From: Leptospira hartskeerlii
GTDB lineage: Bacteria > Spirochaetota > Leptospiria > Leptospirales > Leptospiraceae
Direction: 5' to 3'
Assembly (NCBI RefSeq): GCF_002811475.1
Contig: NZ_NPDL01000008.1
Coordinates: forward strand, 62,001 to 126,000
DNA length: 64,000 nt
The first letter of the stretch is position 1; the number at the start of each line of letters is the position of its first letter. Below, piece by piece: positions 44,858-53,544 of the stretch. The translations under genes and the position numbers were made by a program. Below the pieces are notes generated by a model, which did not search any database, had not been told where the DNA came from, and worked only from the letters and a program-made list of their open reading frames with translations.

Positions 44858-44886
44858 TTAGAACATGACATTTGTCCTCCTATAAT
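44858..44886 (+). promoter_or_regulatory. Probable promoter of the AlkD-like gene
   Basis: A perfect -10 TATAAT (44881–44886) with a -35-like TTAGAA (44858–44863) at 17-bp spacing, giving transcription start about 30 bases before the ATG at 44925. Confidence 0.55.
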
Positions 44887-44924
44887 GCTTGCCCTCCCCT
44901 TCTATTAAATTTACATTTTGTCCC

Positions 44925-45683
44925 ATGCCCAAGTCTAAATCAACCGCTCCGAAGAAACTATTAGGAGGAGAAAATTCCAAAGCGGAAGATGTGATCCGTG
45001 AAGTCCGAAAAGTTGCCGACCCGAAAGCGGTGGAAATACTTTCCCGATTTTTCAAAACAGGAAAGGGGCAATACGGAGAAGGTGATCTTTTTTTAGGAGT
45101 AAAGGTGCCACCTTTAAGAAAAATTTCCAAATCATACAAAGGTCTTCCGTTATCCGAATTACAAAAGATCGTAAAATCCAAATATCATGAAGAAAGACTC
45201 TTAGGATTTTTTATACTATGTGAGAAGTTCCAAAAAACTCCTGAAGAAAATCGTAAAGAGCTACATCTATTCTATTTAAAAAACTTAAAATACGTCAACA
45301 ATTGGGACATCGTAGACCTAAGTTCCAGAGACTTGATCGGAGATTATCTTTTAGATAAGAAAAGGGACATCTTATACAAGCTTGTTAAGTCGAATAACTT
45401 ATGGGAAAGAAGGGTTGCAATCATCTCCACTTATCCTTTTATCCGAAAAGGAGACTTTAAAGATACCTTAAAGATCTCTGAAATCCTCTTAACGGATAAA
45501 GAAGATCTTATCCATAAAGCAGTCGGTTGGATGCTAAGAGAAGTCGGCAACAGAAACCTCAAACCTGAGACAGACTTTTTAGATAAACATGCACACACGA
45601 TGCCCAGGACCATGCTTAGATATGCGATTGAAAAGTTCCCAACTAAGCTAAAGTCGAAATATATGAACGCAGGCAAGGAATAA
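44925..45683 (+). CDS. AlkD-like DNA alkylation repair protein (HEAT-like repeats)
   Basis: 252 residues made of tandem helical HEAT-like repeats. Family markers: YGEGDLFLGVKVPPLRKISK, NNWDIVDLSSRDLIGDYLLD (with the conserved Trp and Asp that contact DNA), NNLWERRVAIISTYPFIRKG and IHKAVGWMLREVGNRN. AlkD glycosylases remove N3- and N7-alkylpurines without flipping the base. The start MPKSKSTAPKK is used because it precedes the first helix; the frame is open 36 bases further. A TATAAT promoter lies upstream. Confidence 0.93.
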   Translation: MPKSKSTAPKKLLGGENSKAEDVIREVRKVADPKAVEILSRFFKTGKGQYGEGDLFLGVKVPPLRKISKSYKGLPLSELQKIVKSKYHEERLLGFFILCEKFQKTPEENRKELHLFYLKNLKYVNNWDIVDLSSRDLIGDYLLDKKRDILYKLVKSNNLWERRVAIISTYPFIRKGDFKDTLKISEILLTDKEDLIHKAVGWMLREVGNRNLKPETDFLDKHAHTMPRTMLRYAIEKFPTKLKSKYMNAGKE

Positions 45684-45851
45684 AAGACCTTTAATGCTAT
45701 GCCGCCCAAGCAGCTTTGAATTCATGGAAGAAACGATACCAGAGCCTAAATCTTTCCTTTATGTTTAAGTAGGACCATTCTATAAAGATCCAAGCTCTTA
45801 GCCAGACAGGCGCAATCGTGGGGATTCCACGTGATATCCCAGGAGCAATCT

Positions 45852-47396
45852 TTGAAACCCAAAAAAACATTCCATGAACTCGGACTATCCGAGGATGTCT
45901 TAAACGCAGTATCCGATCTTGGATTTACTGAACCTTCTTCCATTCAATCCGAAGCGATCCCACTTATTCTTTCCGGAAAAGACGTAATCGGTCATTCCCG
46001 TACTGGAACCGGTAAAACGGCAGCATTCGCAATTCCAAGTTTAGAAATATTGGAAGAAGGAGAACAGTCTCCGCAAGTATTAGTACTCTGCCCTACCAGA
46101 GAATTGGTAGTTCAAGTCGCGGAAGAATTTAGAAAATTAGGAAAATATAAAGAAGATTTCCAAGTAGCCGCAATCTATGGCGGAGATGATATCACCAAAC
46201 AATTCAAAGCATTAAAAAGAAAACCGCAAGTGATCGTTGGAACTCCCGGAAGGACAATGGATCATATGGACAGAAAAACTTTGGTCCTAAGCGGGATCAA
46301 AATGGTCATTCTGGACGAAGCAGATGAAATGTTGGACATGGGATTTTTAGAGGATATGGAAATCATTCTCGCAAAAGTCCCTGAAGAAAGACAGACGATT
46401 CTATTCTCTGCTACTCTTTCCGGGAAGGTGATGGGAATCACCAAGAAGTTCCAAGATTCTCCTAAGATCGTAGACGTCACAGGTGGAAAAGCAGACAGAC
46501 CTAAGATCCGCCAAATCTATTTTGAAATGAGAGATGGCCTCAAATCGGAAGCATTGGTACGTCTTTTAGAATACCATACACCCAAGGCCGCATTAGTATT
46601 CTGTAATACTAAGGTTAGAGTAGACGAATTAGTAGAATTTCTTAAATCCAAAGGTATATTCTCGGAAGGATTACACGGAGATCTTTCCCAAAACCAAAGG
46701 AACAAGGTAATGTCCGGATTCCGCGCGGGACTGGTAAGTGTTCTTGTGGCAACGGACGTAGCAGGAAGAGGAATAGACGTAAGCGATGTCGAAGCAGTAT
46801 TCAATTACGATATTCCAAGAGATTCAGAAGACTATGTTCACCGTATAGGTAGAACAGGTAGAGCAGGAAGAAAAGGTCTCGCACTTAGTTTCGTTTCCAG
46901 TAAAGAATTCAGAACATTACGCAAGATCAGAGAAGACCACGAATTCGAAATGGAACTCGGAAAAATCCCTGATATATCGGAACTCACTGAAAAGAAATTT
47001 TTAGAATATTCTAACATAGTTAAGGAAGTTGCGGAAGAAGGAGACGTTTCCGAATATTCCAAACTTGTAAAGAAACTCACCTCGGAAGGGGTTCCTGCAG
47101 AACGTCTAGCGGCAGCACTTTTTAAATTAGCTCTCGCAGATAAGTCCGAAAAATTCGACTCGGATGTACGTTTCGACCAAGACCAAAGAGGTTTTAGAGA
47201 AAAAGAAGGTTCTTCTCGCAATGACCGTAACGACAGACGTTTTGGTGGAAGACCAAAACAGAAAGGAAAACGGGACCATAAGGATAAAAACCGAAACTCA
47301 AATCAATTCAACCGTGGTGGCAATAGCGGCGGTAAAAAAAGTTCCGGCTCCGGAGGCTCCAGTTCGGGCCCTTCTCGCAAAAAAGGAAAACGCTAA
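45852..47396 (+). CDS. DEAD-box ATP-dependent RNA helicase
   Basis: 514 residues. RecA-like domain 1 has the Q motif (FTEPSSIQSEAIP), motif I SRTGTGKTAAF, Ia PTRELV, II DEADEML and III SATLS; domain 2 has VFCNTKVRVDELVEFL, ATDVAGRGIDV and motif VI HRIGRTGRAGR. After about residue 440 comes a low-complexity Arg/Gly/Asn/Lys tail that binds RNA. It resembles DeaD/CsdA or RhlE-type cold-shock and ribosome-assembly helicases. The start is TTG at 45852–45854 with AGGAG seven bases upstream; the GTG at 45831 is a less likely alternative. Confidence 0.95.
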   Translation: MKPKKTFHELGLSEDVLNAVSDLGFTEPSSIQSEAIPLILSGKDVIGHSRTGTGKTAAFAIPSLEILEEGEQSPQVLVLCPTRELVVQVAEEFRKLGKYKEDFQVAAIYGGDDITKQFKALKRKPQVIVGTPGRTMDHMDRKTLVLSGIKMVILDEADEMLDMGFLEDMEIILAKVPEERQTILFSATLSGKVMGITKKFQDSPKIVDVTGGKADRPKIRQIYFEMRDGLKSEALVRLLEYHTPKAALVFCNTKVRVDELVEFLKSKGIFSEGLHGDLSQNQRNKVMSGFRAGLVSVLVATDVAGRGIDVSDVEAVFNYDIPRDSEDYVHRIGRTGRAGRKGLALSFVSSKEFRTLRKIREDHEFEMELGKIPDISELTEKKFLEYSNIVKEVAEEGDVSEYSKLVKKLTSEGVPAERLAAALFKLALADKSEKFDSDVRFDQDQRGFREKEGSSRNDRNDRRFGGRPKQKGKRDHKDKNRNSNQFNRGGNSGGKKSSGSGGSSSGPSRKKGKR

Positions 47397-47414
47397 TTTC
47401 TAAATTTTAACAAA

Positions 47415-47438
47415 GGACCCCGAATTTGTCCGGGGTCC
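47415..47438. terminator. GC-rich stem-loop after the helicase gene
   Basis: An 8-bp perfect stem GGACCCCG (47415–47422) / CGGGGTCC (47431–47438) 18 bases after the helicase stop. It lacks a T-run on the plus strand, so it may be a processing or stabilising hairpin, or a weak terminator. Confidence 0.45.
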
Positions 47439-47507
47439 CCATAAAATGGAAATTCTATCCTGGAAATAGGTATCCTGAATTGTACCGAATTCCAAAAAGG
47501 AGTCAAA

Positions 47508-48860
47508 ATGGAATTTGCAATCGTATTACTCACAGGTCTTCTTATAGGTTTTGGCCTTGCCTTCTTCTTGGCAAAAGCTCTTTATTCCAAAGAGTCTGGG
47601 ATCAGTCCAAGTGAGCATGAAAAGTTAAAATTAGAAAGAGCAGGACTTCTTACATCTGAACAAAGATCCAAAGAAAGGATCCTTCAGTTAGAAAAAGAGT
47701 TCAAAGAGAATTCTGAAAAAACAGAAAAAGCGATCGGCTATTACCAAGCAATGAAAAAGGAATCCGATCTTTTGAAAGAAAGATTGGAGAACCAAAAAAA
47801 AGAATTCGACGATCTAATGTCCAAACTGGATGAAAAGTTCAAACATGCAGCCAATCAAGCTCTGTTAGATAATTCCCAAAAGTTCAACCAGCAAACTCAC
47901 GAAAAAATGAACGATCTACTTCGTCCTTTTAAGGAAGAAATAGAAAAGTTCGGAGTCAAAGTAGAACTTTCCCATAAAGAGCATAAGGATGATACAGCAA
48001 ACTTAAAGGCTCAGATCAACAATCTATTAGAAATGAATAAAACACTTTCGGAGGACGCCAAAAGTTTGGCTTCCGCTCTGAAAGGAAATTCTAAAACTCA
48101 AGGAGATTGGGGAGAAGGAATCCTAGAAAACATCCTTCAAAATAGCGGCCTAGTCAAGGGGAGAGAATACACCGCTCAAGAATCCGTCCAAACGGAAGAC
48201 GGAAGACTGAGACCTGATATAGTAGTTAAACTTCCTTCCGGAAAATCAATCGTGATAGACTCCAAGGTCTCCCTAACTGCGTACGTAGAATATGCTTCCG
48301 CAGAAACGGAAGAAGTAAAAAAGGCCGCTCTACAAAGACATCTCAAAAGTTTGTATGAACATGTTTCCGGGCTATACAAGAAAAATTACCAGTCTTTGTA
48401 TGGAATAGAATCTCTGGACTTCGTGTTGATGTTCCTTCCGGTAGAACCTTCTTATTATGAAGCTGTTCGAACGGATCCTAAATTTTTAGAGGATGCTTAC
48501 GCTAAGAATATCCTCATAGTTACTCCTTCTACCCTAATGGTTTCCTTAAAGATGGTGGCCAATCTTTGGAGAAAGGAAAAGCAAAACAAAAACTCGGAAC
48601 AGATCGCAGAAGAATCCGGCAAGATGTATGACAAGATCGTAGAGATCGTAACTGCGTTAGAAGTTCTTGGCAAATCCATAGATAAATCCAAAGACAATTA
48701 TGATGCAGTGCTTGGAAAATTAAAATCAGGCAGAGGAAATCTTTTAGGAAGAGCGGAAAATATTCGTAAATTAGGAGCTAAGGTCCGCAAGTCCTTAGAG
48801 AGCGCTTCAGAAGATTCTGGGGACGATGCGGAAGAGACTCTGTTTTTAAACGGAGAATGA
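47508..48860 (+). CDS. rmuC: RmuC DNA recombination protein
   Basis: 450 residues: one N-terminal membrane anchor (about 5–22), a long coiled coil (about 40–185) and the RmuC nuclease-like domain (about 195–420) with KTQGDWGEGILENILQNSGL, RPDIVVKLPSGKSIVIDSKV and LDFVLMFLPVEPSYYEAVR. The DxExK-like core is visible as RPDIV…IVIDSKV. RmuC limits inversions at short inverted repeats. AAGGAG precedes the ATG by seven bases. It is separated from the helicase gene by a stem-loop. Confidence 0.94.
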   Translation: MEFAIVLLTGLLIGFGLAFFLAKALYSKESGISPSEHEKLKLERAGLLTSEQRSKERILQLEKEFKENSEKTEKAIGYYQAMKKESDLLKERLENQKKEFDDLMSKLDEKFKHAANQALLDNSQKFNQQTHEKMNDLLRPFKEEIEKFGVKVELSHKEHKDDTANLKAQINNLLEMNKTLSEDAKSLASALKGNSKTQGDWGEGILENILQNSGLVKGREYTAQESVQTEDGRLRPDIVVKLPSGKSIVIDSKVSLTAYVEYASAETEEVKKAALQRHLKSLYEHVSGLYKKNYQSLYGIESLDFVLMFLPVEPSYYEAVRTDPKFLEDAYAKNILIVTPSTLMVSLKMVANLWRKEKQNKNSEQIAEESGKMYDKIVEIVTALEVLGKSIDKSKDNYDAVLGKLKSGRGNLLGRAENIRKLGAKVRKSLESASEDSGDDAEETLFLNGE

Positions 48861-48869
48861 TCTGAAAAT

Positions 48870-50951
48870 TTAAGCTAGATCCGGACCGGGCTGCACTTTT
48901 ATAGTGGAAGAATAAATTTGTTCAGTGCAACGTTTTAAGTATAAGTTCGCGGCCCTGTCTCCGGAATAAATCCTCAAAGCCTCTCTAAAAGATTCTCCTG
49001 AATCCAAATATTTCCCATACTGAAACAACTCCACTCCTCTTTCAAAATTACTTTTGGATCTAAGGAATGCTTCTTTTTCAGTCTTGCTTAAGTGATCTCC
49101 TAGCTCATAGATTGCTCTAGGCTCTACTTTTCCTCTGAACTTAAGTTTGTCCAATTTTCTAAGTAAAAATTTTTCAGGAGATTTTAATCTAGAATAAGTA
49201 TCTTCACTAATCAATATACTGGAGCCGTAATATTTATTCAACGCTTCCAACTTAGAAGCAAGATGAACCGCATCTGAGATCACAGTACTTTCCATACGAT
49301 CTCCTGAACCGACTAATCCCATCATCAAGGAGCCGGTATGTATCCCGATCCCAACTCCGATCGCACGATTTCCTTGGTCCATTCTTCTTTGGTTATAATC
49401 TAAAATACGATTTTGCATGGAGATAGCCGCATTTACTGCATCGTCGGAACTTTCAGGGAACAACGCCATGATCGCATCGCCGAAATACTTATCCACAAAA
49501 CCGTGATTGGAATGAATAAGAGGCTCCATCTCGGATATATAAGAATTTAATAATTCAAAACTTTCCTTAGAGTCCAAACTTTCTGAAATTTCAGTGAAAG
49601 ATCTGATATCGGCAAATAGGATTGTCATTTCCTTTTTGATCTGGTCCCCAGGTCTCATGTCCTCCAACTTTCCTTTTCCCAAAAATTCCAAAAAGCTGAT
49701 AGGAACAAATCTGCTGTAAGTCTCATTCAAACGTTGCAAGCGATCCGAAAGTTTTTCCTTCTCTCTATACAAGTCCCTATATCTGGACGAAAGAATGAAT
49801 GTTTGGGTGAGAATGGCCACAAACAATCCGATCGGAATAATAAACCTTGCGAATATGATCTGTCTAGCTGCAAGCATATCGAAAATCCCTGCGACAATAA
49901 GCGCTAAGATCGCAAAGCCGATAACGAGCGAATATTGTTCATTGTGGATAATCGCCCTAAAAAGCACCACAATTGCAAATACCACACCGCCTAAAAAGAC
50001 AAATTGAAAATAAGGAACGGGTATAGAAGGGATAGGAAAAGGAAAGAGAGTACTTAAAGAAAATGTAAATGATATCAAGTAAAATAATAACATCCATTTT
50101 ATAGGAAAATACGCCGGAAAAGAATGCCGAAGAAAATGAAGCCCTAAAGGCAAGGCGGCATACATAGTCAGATATTCCAAGTTCATAGAAAGCGGATAAT
50201 CTGCCCAAGGGAAATAGAATTGGATCAGCTTCTCCTCCGTTACGAATATACGAAGAAATAAACAAAAACAGAATAATGCGAATACTAAAGGGGTGCGATC
50301 CTGTCTTCTTAGAAAAAACAGTCCGAGATGATAAATGGTGGACATGAAAAAAAGGCCGGAAAGAAAAAGATCCCAATCCCTAAGCATTAGAGTTTCTTTA
50401 TAAAGTGCACTTGCATCCCCGAAACGGATATCGAACCAAAGTCCGGTTAGCCTATGGTGAAAATTAGAAATTTTGAAACTAATATCCACTTCCTTTGTGG
50501 ATTCGTTCCATTCATAATAGACCGGCCTATTGTCCGGAGCACTAGTCTCGAAAGAAGTTCCCGGCTCTCCTGAACTACCCGCAGAAACACCGTTGATCAA
50601 AATTTCAAAAGCAGTCGCCTGGTGTTTGGAATAGATCGCCAAGCGCCCATGTTTTTCCGGAAGAAGTATTTTTAATTTAAGAAGCGCATAGCCAGAGCCA
50701 GGCCATACGCCGGGGATTTTACGAAATTCCGGAGACTTTTCGGAACGAAGATTAGGCTCGAAAGTATTCGGAAAAAAAGACCAATCCCCCTGTAAATTGA
50801 ATGTGGGTTTAGATCTGTAATCCCAATGGGTTAAATCCAAGATCCCTTTTTGAGCGACTGGTGTGTCCGCAGATGAGCAAGAAACTAAGAAGATACAGAA
50901 AATTATAGAAAGTAAATATTGAAATCGGAAAGCTGTCGGCTCAGGGTCCAT
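48870..50951 (-). CDS. 7TMR-DISM sensor with class III adenylate/guanylate cyclase domain
   Basis: 693 residues. An N-terminal signal with a lipobox-like IFLVSC is followed by a 7TMR-DISMED2-type carbohydrate-binding-like extracellular domain (about 40–185), seven membrane spans (about 195–400), a short coiled coil and a class III cyclase domain (about 440–625): TILFADIRSFTEISESLD (metal Asp), FVDKYFGDAIMALFP (second metal Asp), GVGIGIHTGSLMMGLVGSGD, STVISDAVHLASKLEALN. A TPR-like end follows (SNFERGVELFQYGKYLDSGE). It converts an extracellular cue into cAMP. This architecture is characteristic of Leptospira. Confidence 0.94.
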   Translation of the reverse strand: MDPEPTAFRFQYLLSIIFCIFLVSCSSADTPVAQKGILDLTHWDYRSKPTFNLQGDWSFFPNTFEPNLRSEKSPEFRKIPGVWPGSGYALLKLKILLPEKHGRLAIYSKHQATAFEILINGVSAGSSGEPGTSFETSAPDNRPVYYEWNESTKEVDISFKISNFHHRLTGLWFDIRFGDASALYKETLMLRDWDLFLSGLFFMSTIYHLGLFFLRRQDRTPLVFALFCFCLFLRIFVTEEKLIQFYFPWADYPLSMNLEYLTMYAALPLGLHFLRHSFPAYFPIKWMLLFYLISFTFSLSTLFPFPIPSIPVPYFQFVFLGGVVFAIVVLFRAIIHNEQYSLVIGFAILALIVAGIFDMLAARQIIFARFIIPIGLFVAILTQTFILSSRYRDLYREKEKLSDRLQRLNETYSRFVPISFLEFLGKGKLEDMRPGDQIKKEMTILFADIRSFTEISESLDSKESFELLNSYISEMEPLIHSNHGFVDKYFGDAIMALFPESSDDAVNAAISMQNRILDYNQRRMDQGNRAIGVGIGIHTGSLMMGLVGSGDRMESTVISDAVHLASKLEALNKYYGSSILISEDTYSRLKSPEKFLLRKLDKLKFRGKVEPRAIYELGDHLSKTEKEAFLRSKSNFERGVELFQYGKYLDSGESFREALRIYSGDRAANLYLKRCTEQIYSSTIKVQPGPDLA

Positions 50952-51046
50952 CGTTTTTATCGCTCATTGATCTATGAAAACAACAGCTTTGTCAAGATTT
51001 CCTTTTTTTTCTTTACCCTTTTCAGTAGAAAACTAACGTAATTCAA

Positions 51047-52015
51047 ATGTTTCGAAACCGTTTCAAAATAACCGTAATTCTCTTAATCCTCTTTAGTATT
51101 CTCATCAACTGCGGAGATAGTTTAAGAGGTAAACCCACTCCGGCAATCCCGGAACTGGCAGGATTTTATGTGAACGAAAGATCTAAAGAATGGTTCGAAA
51201 ACGGAAAAATCAAAATACAAACTCTTTGGATCCGACGTACTGCAAAAGGAGAGATGGAATTCAACCATCAAATATTGATTAGACTCCAATTCAGCGTGAG
51301 CGAGAACAGAGAAGAATTAAAAGTTAAATCCGGAAAACTTCAGACTAGCGATAGAGAACTTTTATTTTTCGAAACGAATGTTAAAGAATTCCATCGCAAC
51401 TACCACGGCCTAAATACGAAAGATCCTAAAAGTTGGGCAGTACGTTCCTTCGGGCCTTTCATGAAGGTAAAAGATTTTAATAAATTAATAGGAGAAGGAA
51501 CCGGAAGATCCGCCGAACTTTCTCAAGATAAAAACTCAATCGTATTTTCTAACGGAGACGTATACAGAAGGATAGGAAATCCACTCTTAGGTAGGATCTC
51601 CGTCAATATGGGAAAATTCAGGAAGACAATGGATAACGAAATAGCAGGAGTAATATTATTTCCTTTAGATGCGGAAGCATTTCCCCAAACGGAAGGAAAA
51701 CAAAACTTCTTCGCACTATTCTCCACTACGGATAACGTAGCTGCAGGAACCCCAATCAAGATTGCTGAATTTCCGGGCCAGATCCAAGAAATTTTCGAAC
51801 ATGTGGCTGTTGTAGAATTAAATAAGACAAAACCCGGGATCGCAGCTCCCACGATCCAAAACTTTTCTTCTGTAATTTTAGACGGGGCTGTGGATACTAA
51901 AACAATCTCTCAAAAAGAGAGCACTGACGAATTGATCCGAAGACTAAAACAGGATCCTAACGTCTCCAAAGAAGAGCTGATCCGAGAACTGGAAAAACTT
52001 AAAAACAAAGAGTAA
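51047..52015 (+). CDS. Lipoprotein of unknown function
   Basis: 322 residues, not recognised. The signal peptide ends ILFSILINC, a lipobox. The mature part is beta-rich: AGFYVNERSKEWFENGKIKI (about 38–57), then VYRRIGNPLLGRISVNMGKF (about 177–196) and FALFSTTDNVAAGTPIKIAE (about 222–241). The C-terminus is a charged helix (ESTDELIRRLKQDPNVSKEE). A peptidoglycan-binding or secretion role cannot be claimed from what is visible. It diverges from the cyclase gene across 95 bases. Confidence 0.78.
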   Translation: MFRNRFKITVILLILFSILINCGDSLRGKPTPAIPELAGFYVNERSKEWFENGKIKIQTLWIRRTAKGEMEFNHQILIRLQFSVSENREELKVKSGKLQTSDRELLFFETNVKEFHRNYHGLNTKDPKSWAVRSFGPFMKVKDFNKLIGEGTGRSAELSQDKNSIVFSNGDVYRRIGNPLLGRISVNMGKFRKTMDNEIAGVILFPLDAEAFPQTEGKQNFFALFSTTDNVAAGTPIKIAEFPGQIQEIFEHVAVVELNKTKPGIAAPTIQNFSSVILDGAVDTKTISQKESTDELIRRLKQDPNVSKEELIRELEKLKNKE

Positions 52016-52057
52016 GCTCGGCTAACTCGCTTCAAGGCTCGGCTAACTCACTTCAAG
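52016..52057. repeat. Tandem 21-bp direct repeat
   Basis: Two adjacent 21-base units (52016–52036 and 52037–52057), GCTCGGCTAACTCGCTTCAAG and its copy differing at one base (A for G), start directly after the stop of the lipoprotein gene. Possibly a slippage duplication in an intergenic spacer. Confidence 0.85.
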
Positions 52058-52096
52058 ATCTGGACCTTTAAAAGGTTCTTAAGATACTTTTCCGGA

Positions 52097-52546
52097 TCAT
52101 TTCCGGGAAAGTATCAGCAGCCCACTGACCATATCCTTTCTTTTTCCTCCTAGAATGGAAAAGAAATCCTCATCAAAATCTTCCACAACTTTGACAGCCT
52201 GTTTTAGAATCTTCTGACCTTCGGAAGTGGTCTTCACTAATTTTGCACGGGTGTCAGTCTCATGAGAGATACGTTTTACTAACCTTTTAGATTCTAAAGT
52301 CCTAAGTACCGTAGAAGTAGTCATAGGATCCGTTTTTGCTCTATCCGCAATTTTGATCTGAGTGGTCTCTTCTTCGTGGAGTTCCAACCAATGAGTCACT
52401 GCAAGAAGAACAAACTGAGCATGAGTTAGATCCAAAGGCTCTAAAACCTTTCGGATCTCTCTCTGCCAAAGATTCGTAACCTGCCATAACAAAAATCCGG
52501 GACTATCGTCGGATTTATCGTATCTGAATATTTTGTCCTTGGACAT
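52097..52546 (-). CDS. MarR-family transcriptional regulator
   Basis: 149 residues. The winged helix-turn-helix is evident: LTHAQFVLLAVTHWLE, TQIKIADRAKTDPMTTSTVL (recognition helix) and the wing KRLVKRISHETDTRAKLV. It is the last gene of a three-gene minus-strand operon (SRPBCC–EVE–MarR); its 5' end overlaps the EVE gene by 32 bases. The three palindromic boxes before the first gene (53396–53477) are the likely operators, so this regulator probably represses its own operon until it binds a small ligand. Confidence 0.92.
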   Translation of the reverse strand: MSKDKIFRYDKSDDSPGFLLWQVTNLWQREIRKVLEPLDLTHAQFVLLAVTHWLELHEEETTQIKIADRAKTDPMTTSTVLRTLESKRLVKRISHETDTRAKLVKTTSEGQKILKQAVKVVEDFDEDFFSILGGKRKDMVSGLLILSRK

Positions 52547-52961
52547 TTAAACCCATCCTCTTCGAAATCAGCCCGAAATCCTCAGATCCAATTTCCAAAA
52601 ATCCGAAACGAAACGGAAAACCCCAGGACTTTTTATTTTGAATGAATTCTAAAGAATCTATCAAAGGAAAAATATCCGTCTCTTGTACAGGAAAATATTT
52701 TACGCTTCTTCGGAAAGCACAGAAGTCCGGACTCATTTGAAATGAATAGGCAGAATCATCTTCTATCTGTCCTAGAGAAGTGAATTTACGATACGGAATT
52801 TTAGAACCAAAGACCTCTTTAGAAGAATATACCAAAACCCAATCTCCCTTTTTCATTCTGGCCAGAGGAGCTTTCTTACCGTGGCAGGCCTGAACGATTC
52901 CCTGGGACATTCCCAAAAGGGAATGCTCCTTGGAAGCGACTACGATCCAATATCTACTCAC
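52515..52961 (-). CDS. EVE-domain protein
   Basis: 148 residues comprising one EVE (PUA-like) domain: RYWIVVASKEHSLLGMSQGI, QACHGKKAPLARMKKGDWVL, YSSKEVFGSKIPYRKFTSLG and SWGFPFRFGFLEIGSEDFGL. EVE domains recognise modified bases in DNA or RNA, and in some contexts take part in phage defence; here the neighbours (SRPBCC, MarR) give no defence signal. The start is GTG at 52959–52961, overlapping the SRPBCC stop by four bases (GTGA). Confidence 0.92.
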   Translation of the reverse strand: MSRYWIVVASKEHSLLGMSQGIVQACHGKKAPLARMKKGDWVLVYSSKEVFGSKIPYRKFTSLGQIEDDSAYSFQMSPDFCAFRRSVKYFPVQETDIFPLIDSLEFIQNKKSWGFPFRFGFLEIGSEDFGLISKRMGLNVQGQNIQIR

Positions 52962-53383
52962 CCGATTTCTTCCCTAACTAGTTCGGCAAACCTACGGATC
53001 TCTTCTTCCATTCCTTTTGCTTGCTCTTCCCCAATGATCTTTTTCCAGAGAAATCCTAACGGCCCGGAAATACTCAGCTCCACTCTGATTTCTGTTCCTT
53101 CTTTGTTCGGCTTAAAGAAATGTATAAATTTCATTTTAGCTCCGGGAAGACTGGTTACGTCTCCGAATACAAAAGGTTTTTCGGATTCCGTGATCAAAAC
53201 CTTACAGGCAAATCCTCCCTTCGGCTTCAGAACAAATTCCTTACCTACGGAAACTTCTCCCTCTATCTTGGTCCATTCAATATCGGAATCCCATTTGGAC
53301 CAATTGGAAACGTCAGATCTGGCCTCCCAAAGCGATTTTGCATCTATTCCTTTTATTGTAGTATTATACTCATACTTCCACAT
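52958..53383 (-). CDS. SRPBCC (START/Bet v1-like) family protein
   Basis: 141 residues of the helix-grip fold with a hydrophobic ligand cavity: MWKYEYNTTIKGIDAKSLWE, WDSDIEWTKIEGEVSVGKEF, TEIRVELSISGPLGFLWKKI, and a C-terminal long helix (MEEEIRRFAELVREEI). Such proteins bind or process small hydrophobic molecules. The ATG at 53381–53383 has GGAGG six bases upstream and is preferred over an earlier ATG at 53407, which would lie inside the first operator. First gene of the MarR operon. Confidence 0.88.
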   Translation of the reverse strand: MWKYEYNTTIKGIDAKSLWEARSDVSNWSKWDSDIEWTKIEGEVSVGKEFVLKPKGGFACKVLITESEKPFVFGDVTSLPGAKMKFIHFFKPNKEGTEIRVELSISGPLGFLWKKIIGEEQAKGMEEEIRRFAELVREEIG

Positions 53384-53395
53384 TTTATTCCTCCA

Positions 53396-53477
53396 GATAA
53401 TAAGCATACTTATTATCTGGTTCTCTTATATAGTAAGTGCACATATTATGCAAGCAAATTAATAAGCACACTTACTA
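53396..53477 (-). promoter_or_regulatory. Three palindromic operator boxes before the SRPBCC–EVE–MarR operon
   Basis: Box 1 (53396–53417) has 9-bp arms GATAATAAG / CTTATTATC. Box 2 (53431–53442, TAGTAAGTGCAC) and box 3 (53461–53477, AATAAGCACACTTACTA) share the half-sites TAGTAAGTG and its reverse. Spaced about 30 bases apart, they match the size of MarR operators. Box 1 lies next to the ribosome-binding site. Confidence 0.7.
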
Positions 53478-53485
53478 TTTAGGAA

Positions 53486-53514
53486 CAAAAAAAAACGCCT
53501 CCCGACGGGAGGCG
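53486..53514 (-). terminator. Rho-independent terminator of the lipase gene
   Basis: Stem CGCCTCCC (53496–53503) / GGGAGGCG (53507–53514) with a three-base loop, and on the minus strand a following run of T (53495–53487). It lies 31 bases after the lipase stop. Confidence 0.92.
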
Positions 53515-53544
53515 CATCCTATTTTACGAGATCGAAACTGACTT

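Noticed and set aside
52881..53462. Plus-strand 193-codon frame across the EVE and SRPBCC genes
   Set aside because: It is antisense to two well-supported genes and ends inside their operator region; no family features.
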